This document shows, in pieces, positions 47,201-60,322 of a stretch of 64,000 nucleotides of DNA. The translations under genes were made by a program, and so were the position numbers. Below the pieces are notes generated by a model. That model was not told the origin of the DNA and did no database searches. It saw only the letters and a program-made list of their open reading frames with translations. How positions within the stretch are numbered: the first letter of the stretch is position 1; each line of letters begins with the position of its first letter. This DNA comes from Cephalotus follicularis (taxonomy: Eukaryota; Streptophyta; Magnoliopsida; Oxalidales; Cephalotaceae): the NCBI GenBank assembly GCA_001972305.1, contig BDDD01005030.1, positions 1-64,000 on the forward strand, in the 5' to 3' direction.

Positions 47201-50200
47201 CCCTGGTGAGTTTCTTTTATGAAATGAAATTTTTTTAATGATTTAGTAGTGTTTGCTTCATTTATGACCTTTTCTATTTTCAAGAAACCCAGACATTATG
47301 GAATAAGCGTCAGAGGGTAATCTGGAAAGTGGAAACCTGAGTAATCCAGTCTAATTCAAAATGGTGATTATCTGATTGTTATAAAACAAATTTAAAGTTG
47401 CACAAATTATTAATCTTTGTTGGTTCTACATCAGAAATATACACAAAGTCAATTAGACCAAGTTTCTTGATTAATGCTGGACTTGATTTTCATATTTGCT
47501 ATTGACCCACAGATGAATTTGGTTTTATAATCAATATTCTTTTTTTTTTTTTTCAAAAATACTGTAAATTGTAGTCAAAATTAATTTGCACATTGTACAA
47601 AGTTTTCAGGTTTCAGTTGGCAGACTTTTCTGCAATTTTGACTAAGCCCTTTTTGTCCAAATATTTTCCCCATTTCTTTTTCATCAACTACAAAACAGGT
47701 TTTCTCAAATAAAAGGACTTAAAAACGAGTTAGATTTTCCAAATTTAAGAACAATTAGTGGCATTACTTTACCAGCTAAAGGTTTTTTTGGTTTTGGCCT
47801 TTTTCAAACGTAAAGCTAATCCATTTGAATTTTAAGTCAGCTATCTCTCCATCAATTAGTGATCAATGGTACAAACTTTTCAAGTGCTTGCAGAAACAAA
47901 CAATTACCATGCTCTTATTAATTATTAAATGCTAGTTCCTTGTAGTATTTAACAAATTTAGGGACAAGTTTGGTCCACCTCATGATATATATGATATTCA
48001 TAATGTGTTATGCCATTGGTCTAGTCCAATATGGTTCATGGTGTACCCTCGAATTTATGCCTCGAAAGAGATTTTTATCAGTAAGATGATTATTATTATT
48101 ATTATTATGAATGTAGGTGCTGCAATATTTGATATGGAATATGCAAGATGGCTAGATGATGACAACAGGCACATGACAGAGCTCCGCACTGGATTGCATG
48201 CTCATTTATCAGACAGTGATCTTAGAGTGATTGTGGATGGGTATATCTCCCATTATGATGAAATGTTCCGGTTGAAGGGGGTGGCTGCCAAATCTGATGT
48301 TTTTCACTTAATTACCGGAATGTGGACAACTCCGGCAGAGCGCTGCTTTCTCTGGATGGGTGGTTTCCGCCCTTCTGAACTCATTAAGGTTTGATTTTCC
48401 AGCTGCATTGCTTACAATAACAAAGTTTATGCAACTCTTATTAATAACTATATGTGGTAGGTGAACTTGTTTAAAACTGTATAGAATAGTAGTAGTACTA
48501 CTAAGTACATCAGATTGTACAGGATAAACAGTATTAACATCATCGTGAGATATATGTTGCCAAGAACGTAACTCATTGTATATGTACTTTTTTTATTTAA
48601 TGACACATTTTAATCTTTAAAGGTGATCTTGTAAAACCAAATCTTTGCATAATCTAATGCATTTAATTTCTGGGCAACATCATTTATATTCACATAGTTT
48701 GTTAATTAAAAGAATTCACTATCAGATGCTAATATCGCAATTAGACCCACTAACGGAGCAGCAAGTGATGGGAATATACAGCCTCCAGCATTCATCACAA
48801 CAAGCAGAAGAAGCTCTCTCTCAGGGCCTAGAGCAGCTCCAGCAGTCTCTGGTCGACTCCATTGCTGGTGGACCCGTCGCTGATGGCATGCAACATATGG
48901 CTGTTGCTCTTGGCAAGCTTGCCAATCTTGAAGGATTCGTCCGTCAGGTGAGTTATAAACACTTACTTTTAGATCAATACGTGTCAAAATTTATATCAAT
49001 TCCCATATGTGCATATACACGAATTGAAGGTGGAATCTCTTCCTATATTCAAGATTTCATATTAGCTTTGATAGGGGAATCCTTGACTGTTAGAATATCC
49101 AAAATGCTATTAACAGATATAAAATGCTATTAACAAAATATGAGGTGACATAACAAATATATAGTATATGTTGTATCATCTAACTTGGACTATATAATTA
49201 TTACTATGTATATTAATTCGATAATATTATACATGCTATACATTTGTTATGTGACTCGTATACTGTTAATAGTATTTTTGGTTGAATATCACACATAAAG
49301 TAATAACTGTTTATGTGTTAAATGGAGGATAAAGCAACTTCATTCCAAGTGTGTGCATCCGTGCATCACCTGGTTACATACAAAACTAATACCGTATTAG
49401 ACAAATAACACTTATATAACAATATTTTATTGAATTAGTGTATCTTGCAGCTTGTCCTCAACAATTTCTTGTTGAGAAGCTAAAAAACATGGTGTGGGCC
49501 TTAGGGGCCGCAAAAGTCAACATCAGTCATTTAACAAAAAAGCATTTTTAATTCTTAAATTAAGTCCTAATTAAATTTACATTTTACATAGTCGGTGTGG
49601 CTCCCATGGATGTCAAAACTGGTAAATATTTCAAACACAAGATTAGATTTTGACTTGATCACAAGTCAAAAAATTATTAAACTTAACATACGTTCTTCTG
49701 TATTTATATTATCCATTAATCAATGAATGGTGTAGATTTAGGGCCATGATTTTTCATTTCATCAGCTTGATATAACATTTAAATTTGACTTTCTTGCTTT
49801 ATCCAAAGAAAAATAATCCCCACATCTGGTAAACTCTTGTCAACTATAAAACTATTAAAACCCAACTCCAATATCCACCGTTAGATCCTTCTTTTTCTTT
49901 TTTTTTGGGTCGATCCATTTTCATAATTTAGAGGTACTTTGGCTTTGGATTAATAATATCAACTCTTAAGGATCATGAGTATGTAAATGACTATGAAGGC
50001 TTACTAGTCGTATAAGCCGTCGTGATCACATATTAGTCAACTTTGGAAGTTAATACAAATTTTATAAATTCGATTGTTTGTCTTCACTGCACGTTTGCCA
50101 TTTGTACGGTGGATGGTCACATGGCGTGGTTTAATATTATTGTCAAACATTTTCAGGTGAATATATATATATATATTGCTTTAATGCTAAGAAGAAGTCC

Positions 50201-51095
50201 TTCCTTAACAAATTTTGGATGTTAGGGTTTTGATGTGGGTTTTTCATCTATAAATGTTTCTATCAAAAGCTGCTTGAAAGTGACATATGTTGAAATAATA
50301 AGAACCTACCTAGACCTATCATCACAAACATTATGATATATTTGGAAATTATTTAGGGATTATATTAAATATGTTGCTTCCTTTTTTTTAGCTTGTGCTT
50401 GGAATTCAAAATTGAACACATAATTCCTTATGTAACATTAATTGCTTATATATGTAACATCCTAGATTTCTAGTATTTTGATTTGAATGGAGTTTTAAAA
50501 TATAGTTAAAGATAGATATCTTACAAGTGTATTAATTAATAATGTAGGCTGATAATTTAAGACAGCAAACCCTTCACCAATTGCGTCGGATATTGACAGT
50601 GAGACAGGCGGCACGATGTTTTTTGGTGATCGCCGAGTATTATGGGCGGCTACGAGCACTTAGTTCCCTTTGGGCCTCACGTCCTCGAGAGTAAATATAA
50701 AATAAGAGTATATATAGTTATTACAGGAGTAATCTACATAGATCGAACGTTAAACTGAATGGTTGGATTTATATATAAAATTTTATCTACAAATTCATGA
50801 AATTTTGAAGGGTATGAAGGAGCTTCTCTATACTAGTGTGGAGGGAAATATTGTTCAAAATATTATAAGAATTCTCATCTTTACGAACATGCTTTTGAGT
50901 TGGACAACAAGTCTTAAACAATTATCTTTGTTTAGCCTAACCGAACATTATCATACTGGGTTTTGAGAAATATATCAGTTTTTTTTTTTTTATTGTTTGG
51001 TTAGCAGGACCTTGATCAGTGATGATAACTCGTGCCAAACGTCGACAGACTTGCAGATGGTTCAATCTTCACAGAATCATTACTCGAACTTCTGA
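44299..51095 (+). CDS. TGA9: TGA-class bZIP transcription factor, TGA9/TGA10 clade (12 exons)
   Basis: Exons: 44299-44411, 44586-44677, 45076-45158, 45385-45630, 46624-46668, 46770-46829, 46978-47055, 47157-47205, 48117-48388, 48726-48947, 50548-50690, 51008-51095. All introns are GT-AG and the sum is 1491 bases (496 aa). The N-terminus MASHRVVETGFSDSGPS and the ELEEAIVLQGVKIRNDEAKA segment mark the TGA9/10 clade. Residues about 194-240 are the bZIP with QNREAARKSR (N-x7-R) and leucine heptads. From about 258 on is the DOG1-type region (FDMEYARWL, DLRVIVDGYISHYDE) that contacts co-regulators. A glutamine run lies near residue 150. Family role: nuclear binding of TGACG elements. TGA9/10 act with CC-type glutaredoxins in anther development. 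TGA9 against TGA10 is not settled. Confidence 0.93.
45863..45887. repeat. GA microsatellite before the internal promoter
   Basis: A run of GA repeats within intron 4 of the TGA gene, directly before the TATA-like CATATAAAAG. GA tracts are frequent in plant core promoters. Confidence 0.7.
45894..45902 (+). promoter_or_regulatory. Putative internal TATA box of the TGA gene
   Basis: ATATAAAAG in a CGCATATAAAAGCAAA context lies about 180 bp before an in-phase ATG exon (46078). The distance suits a transcript start near 45930 with a 150-base leader. It is inferred from sequence only. Confidence 0.5.
46078..46182 (+). CDS. Putative alternative first exon of the TGA gene
   Basis: The ATG at 46078 opens 35 codons, MADTDDDLGYSYLVHDNLSQ... 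ending ...LISTDS. They run to a good donor (TCT|GTGAGC) in phase 0, the same phase as exon 5 (46624). Splicing there gives a 353-residue protein with the complete bZIP and DOG1-type region but without the 178-residue N-terminus and glutamine run. That length is like other TGA factors. The acidic start is plausible for a bZIP. Evidence is reading frame, phase, donor and nearby TATA. No transcript was seen. Confidence 0.55.
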
Positions 51096-54000
51096 TCCAA
51101 GATCCACTGGCCAGATAGTTGGCTTGCTTAATATCAAATCCTGTATCTTGTTTATGATAGTGGTGCTTTTAGGGTATCGTCAATTAAGCTACTTTAGAGA
51201 AGATAGGATCTCTTTTTTCCCCCTCTGTTAGTGATATCTTTATATTAATAATTATGTTATCTTTGTAAATGTAAATCCATGAGGAAAATTCTACTTTCTT
51301 GAACAGAAAAAGAAATAAGAGAAAATTAGACAATAGAAAAGTGTGAGACATACTTGATCATATGTAGAGCTAGTATTCATGATTTCTTCTTCTTCTATAA
51401 TGGCTCACAAATAGTATTAGAGTTTAAAACTCTAAATATATATGGTTGAGAGAGGATCAAAATTAATTATCTTGTCTTGTTCTAAGTTATTGAGTATGAT
51501 ATAAGAAATTAGCAAGAAACACAACGTCATGTGCGTGAGAGGGTTGGGTTGTTGCACTTTATTCTTATGAAGTGGTTGTGAAGACTAATTAAATGTGGAA
51601 AAGACAAGGGACAAGAGAGAATCAGAGAACATATATATATAAATCTACATGGTCTGTTTCTAAAGGGAGTATATTGTACAACATTGTGGTGGAAGAAGGA
51701 AAAAAGTAGGTTTTAGCTCTGCATTCATATGAAGTGGAAGTGGAAGTGGTTGTGATTCATATTCTAATGCATGAAAGGACAAGGAAAATTTGGACGGAAT
51801 TGAAGGACAAGAAAATTGAGAGAGAGAAGCTGTGATTCATATTTTAATGCCTGAAAGGATAAGGGACTTTGGATGGAAACATAAAATTTTAAGTAGAAGA
51901 GAAAAAGAATAATAAAAAATAAATTTTTTATTTTTCATTGTTTCTTTTATTTTTCTTGGTTTTTATTTATCTCTCTACTTGGTCTTTTGTAAACTTGATT
52001 CACTAAACATTTGCTTCTTAATTTTACGAAGCTAATGAAAATCAACACATTCTATAGAAGAAGAGGCATAAATTGTGGAAAAGGATAGCTTCTACTTTTA
52101 AAATAGATGAAGTTCGAGTGATGCAACTCACTTCTATAAGTTCCTATATATATATATATATATTAGTTCAAAAATAATAGGATGTTTTTTTATTATTAGT
52201 AAGGTTTGTGCAAATAGATCCATCAAATTACAAGATAAAAAATTGAAAATAAAAAAGGAGGCATAAGTTAGTACTTATAAAATGCAATTTTCAAGAAACA
52301 AAATTGCATCATCATATTGAATAATGGATATCATTGAGCGAGCATATACCTCAAAGTTAAGCTATACATGATTCAAAGTTAATCAATATATTTAAAAAAT
52401 AGAACTAACAAAGATAAAGAAACTCGTAACAGCATGCATCGTGCATGTGTCTATAAGTGGCGGCATTATCATATCACATGTGTCTGCATGCTTGTGTGTG
52501 AGAGATGCAGCATGCTTCATGCATGCATGCATGACCCAGAATTCTTGATTTACAAACAAAATGTAATGTTTCTCTCTCTTCGTTGACTCTCTCTACAATT
52601 AATATTGTTTTTCTACTTCCAGCTAAGGGCAGATATCTCTTTTACCTACTTCACGCATGGTCACATCCACTAATTAATTGGTAGTACATATTAAGAAACT
52701 TCCAAATGATTTTTAATTAGTTTTTCGACATTTTTATATCATGAAGGTTGTCTTAACATTTTAGACCATAGATAAGTTAATAAAAACGTATATTTAGATG
52801 GCTTTGAAAATGATACGGATATATTCGAATCTGTTACGCGAACATACCACATATTAATGGGGAGTATTTCAGTTGTATTATGGAAGGGATTATCAATCCC
52901 AAAAAACTTGGAGATAAATCTCTATAGGACCCCAAAAAGAAAAAGAAATATATCTTAATTCATGTTATAATTTGAAGTCAACGATTATTATATTCGACTG
53001 TAAATGTGACCTTAACAAAATTTTTATGTTTTCTTGAGTTTTATTTATTTATTTTATTGACTGAAGCATCATGTTGAGAGAGAGAAGATTTTTATTATCA
53101 AAATTTGTGTTAAACAAAGATTCAGTTTCTTGCGTCAACAAAATTCGTTAAGTATAGTTGGCTAGAAAATAATCAATAATCCTTTTTCTAAATAAAGAAA
53201 ATTCAGAAATGATTTTGTGAGTTCATGTGATGCTAGAGAAAGTTTTAAAAATTTGCATGGTGTCTTTGTCCTTTTTACATGAGACAGCCCAGTACAAGGC
53301 CTCGGCTAATTTATTTATTTATTCAAAAATATCTATATGTGATTTCAGGATTTCTTTTATTTCTTTGGTTCTTGATTATAGACACATATCATTTTGAGTT
53401 CACCTAATGCATCAAGATTAGTATATTATATCGCACCTAATACATCAATTTTTGTTTTGTGACACCATAGCTTTTTATTTAAGGTGCATTTGATTCGAGT
53501 AATTATTTTGGTGGGAATGAAATCACATTAATCATAATATCTTATTTCTGAGAATGTCATTTCCATCATAAACCACATTTTTACTTGATTCAATAATGTT
53601 GGTTCTCATAGATATTTTATTACAGTGTATGGTTCAATATGAGAATGTGGTATATATATATAAGTCACATTGCACCCAACTTAGGTGCATAATCACCTTA
53701 ATTATTGTAATTGTGAATAGTATTTTTCAAATAAAAAAAATAGATTTAATGATCTATTTGTCTAAATCATGCATGAAAATTTTCAAGTCAAACAATTTAT
53801 ATATAACCGATGGGATAGATAGTCATCTTAACCAATGTCTTCAAGGACAGTATGGAGTATCATGTGTTAAATGACCTATCTTAACACCCATGGGCAGAGA
53901 CAGGAGAGGCTTATGCCCCACCCAATCTCAAGAATTTTTTTTACATATCTAAAATATTAAATCAAAATTATATATATAATTTTTTTTTCTTTAAGTGGCC

Positions 54001-54180
54001 CCCGCACACATTTTTTTCTCTCTCCACCTCAGTTATTGTTAAAGTAGGTGTCCTGTCAAGCCATTGGATGATTGTTTTGTATTCGCACTTCCTATGTATA
54101 TACAATCTTATTCCATATTTATATGATATGTCTTTTATTTTTTAAGTATGACATTTATATCATATGTGATTTATCTTATA
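51096..54180. other. Intergenic, AT-rich, downstream of the TGA gene
   Basis: It holds the 3' leader of the TGA gene, several GA-, TA- and CATGCATG-rich patches (for example TATATA at about 52147-52163 and CATGCATGCATGCATG near 52519-52534) and no coding exon I can support. The short frames at 53596-53874 look random. Confidence 0.5.
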
Positions 54181-54189
54181 ATTGAAGTA

Positions 54190-54952
54190 GTTTAATTTTA
54201 TATAGGCATGGACAAAGGCCAGGCTGGACTGGGCTTGGGCTTGTCCCGGTTTAGCTCAACCCTAGTTTGGGCCCAACTCGGTTCCACACTGGTGCAGTGC
54301 GGGCTAGGCCAAAACAATGCAAAAAAAAAAAAAAAAAATGCCGGGGAAATGCGGTGCGATTTTTTAAACAATGTGAACCAGTGCAATTCTTTATTGAATC
54401 CGATTTACAAGTCGTATGAAGCAAAAATTAAATCAAACTACAAATGATTTAATAATTACGGGTTAATTACGGGTTTTTGCTATGATTCGAAGGAAATAAA
54501 ACAATATTGTAGTGATAAGTGAATAATTTAATTTTATTTATTGATTTGTCGTTCACAGTTTATACTCGTACAAGCCGAGAGTTTACAAATTCAAATTATT
54601 TAGCGGTTCACAGTTTATACGTGTGCAAACCAGGAGTTTACATAGGTTAAGTATGACATAATTGCAAAATAGGTCACTCTTCATCGCTTAGAGTGTCTTC
54701 GTCGGGAAATGCGGATGTTCGAGGTTCATGAGAAATCCATTTCTTTATGCAAACACATAACTCCAGTCATTGTGGAGTCATCGGTCATCAAGAACTCTTC
54801 CACCAGCAGAGAAATGAGTCTCGAAAGCAACTGTTGAGACTGAAGCTGTCAACAAGTCTTGGGCCATGATGGATATGACGAGATATTACAGAGTACGTGC
54901 CTTCCACCAGTTGAGGACATCGAAGTCGTCAGACTCTTCAATGCGCATGTAC
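54190..54952 (-). mobile_element. hAT transposon remnant
   Basis: On the minus strand, about 54670-54952 reads FDVLNWWKAR, then SIMAQDLLTASVSTVAFETHFSAGGRVLDD across stops. This is the C-terminal dimerisation domain of plant hAT transposases. The left end (about 54205-54300) has the repeated GGGCTTGGGCTTG / GGGCC pattern seen at hAT ends. The N-terminal and catalytic parts are gone, cut by the LTR at 54953. An A run lies at about 54319-54337. Confidence 0.75.
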
Positions 54953-56145
54953 TGTAATACCCCGATTCGTTGCCTATATGTTTGTCGAAAAATGTTACAT
55001 TTTTGTCATATGTAATATGTTATGTTCCGTCGGACAGTTTGAATTTGTTTTTGAAAAACTTTTTCATTTTGTATTCTGGGCGTTAAGCGTCGAAGCCTTA
55101 GTCCTAAGCGTCGACGCATTAGCGTTGCGGTCTTTAGTTTTTCTTCCAGTATTGTAAATGTCGACGCCTTTGCATGGCGTTAACGCTTTTGTGTGAAAAG
55201 GGGTTAAACGTCGACGTTTTAGCCTTTCTTCCTTATTTGTTTTGGACGGTGACTTAGTTTTGGAAAGGGGATTCTTGCCATTATTTGTTTATCCGATTTT
55301 CCATATGTGTTTGGACATGTTTTGCATAAAAGGAATGTCTTAAATCCACTCGATTTTATCATTAAAACACACGTTTTCTTCTTTCTTTTTAAAACTCATC
55401 ACCTGCATTATTTTACAAGCAAAACAGAAATAGCCTTTTTGCATTTGTTTTCTCTCCATTGTTTTCACGTCTTTGAAGGTATGTAAGCTACTGAATTTTC
55501 ATTATCCTTTCATATTACTGTTTTGATATATAGAAAGCTTTTAGTTTGCTCAAAACCTTGTTGTTTATGCATGGAAACTGTTTTAAATAGTTTAACCTTA
55601 GAAAATATGTTTTGGGAGTTTTATTACTATATTTAACTGGAAATCTATATGTTTATGTTTTGCTGGTGTCTACATATAGAGAAAATCATGTTTTATTGAT
55701 TGCATACTACTGTTTTATGATTCATAGTTAAGAAAATCGGATTTTTGTTCAAGATTGCAACTGGTACAACAACTGAGTTTTTCGTGTTTTCGACTTAAGC
55801 GTTGACGCCGACGTCTTAAGTGTCGACGCCTGTGTGTAAAAACGTTGTTTTAAATCGTCATGCATGTGTCTAAGCGTCGACTATTTTTGTTTATTGTCGA
55901 CGCTTATGCCTTAAACGTCGACACCTTGTTTTGAACGTCGATGCTTATGTCGTGTTTTGTAATGTTTTCTTCAACGCTTTGTTCAGCACTTTCGTCGACG
56001 CCTTGTGTTTAGACGTCGATGCCATGTCTTAAGCATCGACACTTTTGTCCAGAACGTCGACGCTTTGTTCTAGCAGTTTGTAAATAGTGTCTTTTGGGTT
56101 GTGACAATGATTGGATCGATATATCTAGGTTTAGATTAAACCTGT
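54953..56145 (+). mobile_element. LTR fragment rich in GTCGAC motifs
   Basis: It begins TGTAATACCCCGATTCG, a typical Ty3/gypsy LTR start, and cuts the hAT remnant. From 55085 to 56065 the six-base palindrome GTCGAC occurs about nine times, plus near-matches, mostly as (A)GCGTCGACGCC. A second LTR start, TGTAACGACCC, follows at 56146. This piece is therefore either the 5' part of an LTR interrupted there or the first third of one very long LTR. Confidence 0.55.
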
Positions 56146-58826
56146 TGTAACGACCCAGGTACAATTTGACATTTGGACTTTGGTTTTGGGCCTTGGAAAT
56201 TTTCTTTTTCCTTTTGGTTAAGTGTGGACCTTCAGGTTTGGGCTTTAAGTGGTTGGCTTTGGTTTTATTGGTGCGGCTGATGCATTTTGGAGGGATGGCT
56301 TTGTGTGTGTGTGCTACTGGAAGGTGGTGTAAGGGATTTGACAGAGTCCTATATTGTCAAGCTCACAACCTTCACATCAAAGGACAATGTAGCCGCAAAG
56401 AGCCGTTATACCAGATGTTGTGCCAGAAGAAGTGATAGTTGAGAGAGGTGTAAGTTCTCTGTGCTTTCTTCTTTCTTCTTCTTTCCTTTTGAAGTTTTCA
56501 ATTGGCAAAGACGAGTTTTACTTGAAGAACGAGATCCTTGCGTCTGTACAGGCGAGCTCTTCCTTTCTTCGTCTTCTTTCCTCTGTTTGTTTGGAAATGT
56601 GCGTGCCAAACCTCCTGTTTAAGGTGGAGTCAGAGATGGTGGTGGTGATCGTGATACTCCATGGTGGAATGTTGAGCGTTGTGGATGGTCAGGATGACTA
56701 TCCTAGGAGACGAGCATGCATTGAAGGTTACATACATGTTTTCCTCTATTTTTGTACAGACTGTGCTAAGTCTGTGCTTGTTGTTCTTTGTTCTTGTAGC
56801 TGAGGAGCTGAGCATTGATCCTAAGCTGTAGGAGCAGTACGGAGGAGAGGATAAGTGGTGAGTGGGACATTCCTTTCTTTATTCTTGAAAAAATTGAGAG
56901 TCTTAAGCTTAATGTGTGTCCTATGGTTTTATGTTATTCCTTCCATGGTGTCCTTGTTCTGGGAGTCTTTCGTCCTTGTTGGACATATTCTTTCAGTTGA
57001 TATTGGTTTCCGAGCTGGTGAGCTCGAGGTCTTGGGTGACATTTCCCCTTGTCATATCCTATTATATATATATATGTCATAACTTTTGTTTGATACCATG
57101 TGTTGTTGAGTATGGATACTGGATACTGGGGACCGTGGTGATCGATGGTATGTTTCTATGAGATTCCCGGTGACAGATGGTCTGTGCGGTGATTCACCGA
57201 CCTTCCAGTCGAAGTTCTCATACAAGATTACCGATGAGGGTGGTGCCTTGTGGTGATTCACTCGCCCCTCAGTTGATGTTCGTGATCTGCTTTGCCTCCC
57301 AGGGGCTGGGTTCGACACTGATCAATCAGCACCTCTGGTAGAAGGCCAAGACTTATGGCTCTCTGTATCGATAAATGGCAAGTAGTGAACTCCTTGCAAG
57401 CCTATGATCTTCTTCTCCAGTCAAGGACTATTAAGATATTACTGCCGTGAAACTCGGAGCCAAAAGATGTATGGAAATGTCAGAGGTGAAAGGCCGAGCT
57501 GGTTTGGATAAGGTGGCAGGTACCAGTGTTCCTCTGATCAATTTGATCCTTGGAGTCTAGATCATTTATTTGGGTCCTTGGGATATTTGGTCTGGACAGT
57601 TGCTTTACTTTTCTCTCCTTATTGTTTCAAAACATTATTGATTTTATTATCTTTTGCTTAGTTATATACTCCAATAGTCTTTTGATTTTTGATGAGTATG
57701 CTCGATGATGAGCCGTACTGGATTTATGAGACCAGCTAGGGCATAGACGTTGTTGTTAAGGGATTTGTTCTCCCCTGGCACTGAGGAATGCTTTCCTTCC
57801 CCTCTCACTAGTCTCTGGACTAATCCCCTCCCAGGTTGTTATTTTACAGTTGAGGAAGCAGGTCAAGTTATTCCCCACGTCGGGCCACGTTAAAGACTTG
57901 TTGTGAGGTAGACCGAGGAGTAAGCTCTTCCCCTGGCCTTCCTGGCTAGTCCCCCTTCATGCATATGGGCATATTTTTGGGTTTTGTTTTTGGGTTGTTA
58001 GTAACCTTTTGTAAAACAGTCTTGTGTATGAACCTTTGGAGAATTATGGTGTATAAGGTTTATTATTTTATGATATGGTGATTTGTTTATCTTTATCCTT
58101 GTTGATACTTGTGGTTTTAGGTTGTTTAGACCATAGTGCTGAGCTCCCAGGGTGAGATGTGGATGAATGTTGTGTTGGGAGTTGATGGTTGGGCTCTGTT
58201 GACCTTAGAAGTGGCCTAGGTGCACGACAGGCTTCCACGGCTGAAGGCTAGACCATCACAGTCGTTGCCAAGCAAGACCCTGGTCCTAAGAAATAGAAGC
58301 CAGACCATTAGGTTAGATGACAGTCCTTGGATGTGAGGTCTGCCTGGAACCCTTGGATATGTCCTCGGGACTTTGGCGTGTCCCCGGGAAATTGGTGTGT
58401 GTCCCAGGACATTTTGGTGTCCCCGAGCGTTTTGGGTTCCTTGGGTATCCACGGAAACCTAGTTCGTGTTGAGGCCCAAGTGCTTTAGAGTTGTGGCCGA
58501 GCTGAAGAGTTGTAGCGTTTGGCTCCCCGGGCATTTGGTAGACCTGGGTGTTTGGATAAGCACGTGCAAGGTGCATGTGGGGTTCCCCAAGCTTAAGTGA
58601 AACAGTGAGATTTGACTCCCCGGGGGTTCTTTTGGGTCCTCAACCCTTTTCCTCAGACAAGAAATTGTGTAGCGTGTTCCCAGCCCTGACATTTCTGGTC
58701 GGGCTTTCGTGTTTTAGACGCTTGGAGCCTTTTGCTCGGCGCTTTTGTTGTGTGGTTTGGTTTGGAGGGTTGTTGGCTGGTGTGCCATCCACGACAGAGC
58801 TCGTTTCTCCTGGTGTTTTGGGAACA
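56146..58826 (+). repeat. 5' LTR of a second Tekay-type element
   Basis: It starts TGTAACGACCCAGG and ends about GGGAACA, 13 bases before a methionine primer site. The length of about 2.7 kb fits the other Tekay LTRs here. The left edge is uncertain, since the preceding fragment might belong to it. Short open frames inside are not genes. Confidence 0.6.
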
Positions 58827-58839
58827 GGTCCTATTAGCT

Positions 58840-58850
58840 TGGTATCAGAG
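58840..58850 (+). other. Primer binding site (tRNA-iMet), second Tekay-type element
   Basis: TGGTATCAGAG, 11 bases matching the complement of the initiator tRNA 3' end. The following base departs from the usual GAGCC. The gag ATG lies about 170 bases downstream. Confidence 0.8.
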
Positions 58851-59018
58851 AGATCGGTTTGGTGTTGTGTAAGCGATGGGATGAAGCCCAGGCTTAGATG
58901 ACGGTCTTGTTGTTGTGAGAATCCTAGGAATAGTGTTTCCTTGGTTTTCTTGGGTTGTGCATTGCATGCATCTTATGTAGAATCTTTTGCTTAAGTAATC
59001 CCCTAACGTTGCATATGA

Positions 59019-60322
59019 ATGATGATGGTACCCTGTGGTCGACCCAGTGGACGTGGTCGGGTTGGAAGTCGTGGTCGGGGAAGAGGTAGGGTGGCCTCTC
59101 CACCATGCATGGAGCTTGAAGTTCATGCCGAACCAGGAATGGAAAGACATGGGGCTGAGCCAAATGTGGCAGCTGATGCTCCAGCAGCGCAGTCTGCTGC
59201 GTATGTTCCTCCTCCGGCAGGTGTGGATAGTCAGATGAACATGATGCAGATGTTCTTGGCAATGGCTCAAGCTTTGGGTGCTGCTAGGCCTGAGGCTCTA
59301 CCTATAGAGCGTATGCAGCGCTTAGGCTCTACGACCTTTGAAGGAACGGCCGACCCAGCAGATGCTGAGGCATGGTTGAGTCGAGTGGAAGAGATCTTTG
59401 AACAGATCGGGATCATGGATGATTCACCCATCCGACTTGCTTCTTTCTTGTTGCAGAGGATTGCTCGTCGTTGGTGGGATGCTCTCAAGGGGAGACATGC
59501 CGAGGTGGCAGCGATCACTTGGGACATCTTTCTACGGGAGTTCCGGCAGTATTTCTATCCTCCTACGTATGTTCAGGACAAGAGGAGGGAGTTCCTCCAT
59601 CTACGTCAAGGCAACTTGTCTGTGGCGAAGTATGAGTATCGTTTCATGGAGTTATCTCATTTTGCTCCAGCGCTTGTTGCAGACCAGGAAGAAAGGTGTC
59701 AGAAGTTTATGGGAGGTTTGAGACCCAAGGTGAGGCATGCAACTGCTCTCATCACGTGGACCTTTTTTGGTGACTTGGTGGTGGCCGCCAAGTGTGTTGA
59801 GCAGAGTCTTGCGAACCAGAGGGCTAGGCAAGACCGAGGACACAAGCGTGTTGCTCCTCAGGCTGAGCAAGGTAAGAGTGCTCCTAAGAGTCAAGGGAGG
59901 CGGAGGAACAGATCCTCTGGGAAGTCTGGCAACCGAGGATACTGCTCGCAGACCAGGACGGATGGCCAGGGAATGTCTTCCCCGCAGCCTACGTGTTCTC
60001 CAATAGCCAGTGGTGTGTAGCAGATCGCAGTAGCTTCTTCTCAGTCACCGAGATGTCAACAGTGTGGACAGTTTCACTTTGGGAATTGCAAGTCTGATTC
60101 CCGGGTATGCTTTCTGTGTGGTCACCCCGGACATTTCGTGAGGAATTGTCCCCAGGCTCAGCAGTTGTTAGGAGCACCTGGACCAGTTGCTCATTCTAGG
60201 CAACCAACAGGCAGAGGATCGAGACAACCAGGACAGCAGTCAGTAGGGCCGAGGATAGGATCAACAGCTTCACAAGCAGGTACCTCTAGAGCTGGTAGCA
60301 GCAGGCCGACGGGTAGACCTGC
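59019..60322 (+). pseudogene. Gag, first copy, with zinc knuckle
   Basis: It starts at ATG 59019 with an RG-rich segment (GRGRVGSRGRGRGRV). The gag domain has GTADPADAEAWLSRVE, RRWWDALKGRHAEV and FRQYFYPPTYVQDKRREFL. A TAG at 60018 ends it, but the frame continues beyond with the knuckle CFLCGHPGHFVRNC and a glycine/serine-rich linker. At 60322 the duplicated unit starts again in a different frame. The preserved knuckle has all four zinc ligands. Confidence 0.85.
59188..60322. repeat. Tandem duplication in gag, unit 1 (1135 bp)
   Basis: It matches 60323-61457 base for base apart from scattered changes. The break points share CGCA. Since 1135 is not a multiple of three, the reading frame shifts at the junction. 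Confidence 0.92.

Noticed and set aside
54953..58826. Reading the whole stretch as one 3.9-kb LTR
   Set aside because: A second good LTR start (TGTAACGACCC) at 56146, and the 2.5-2.9 kb length of the other complete Tekay LTR pair, favour two pieces. The alternative is not excluded.
58216..59262. Several minus-strand open frames in the LTR and gag start of the second Tekay-type element
   Set aside because: They are mirror frames of LTR and gag sequence, broken between the duplicate gag copies and without recognisable domains.
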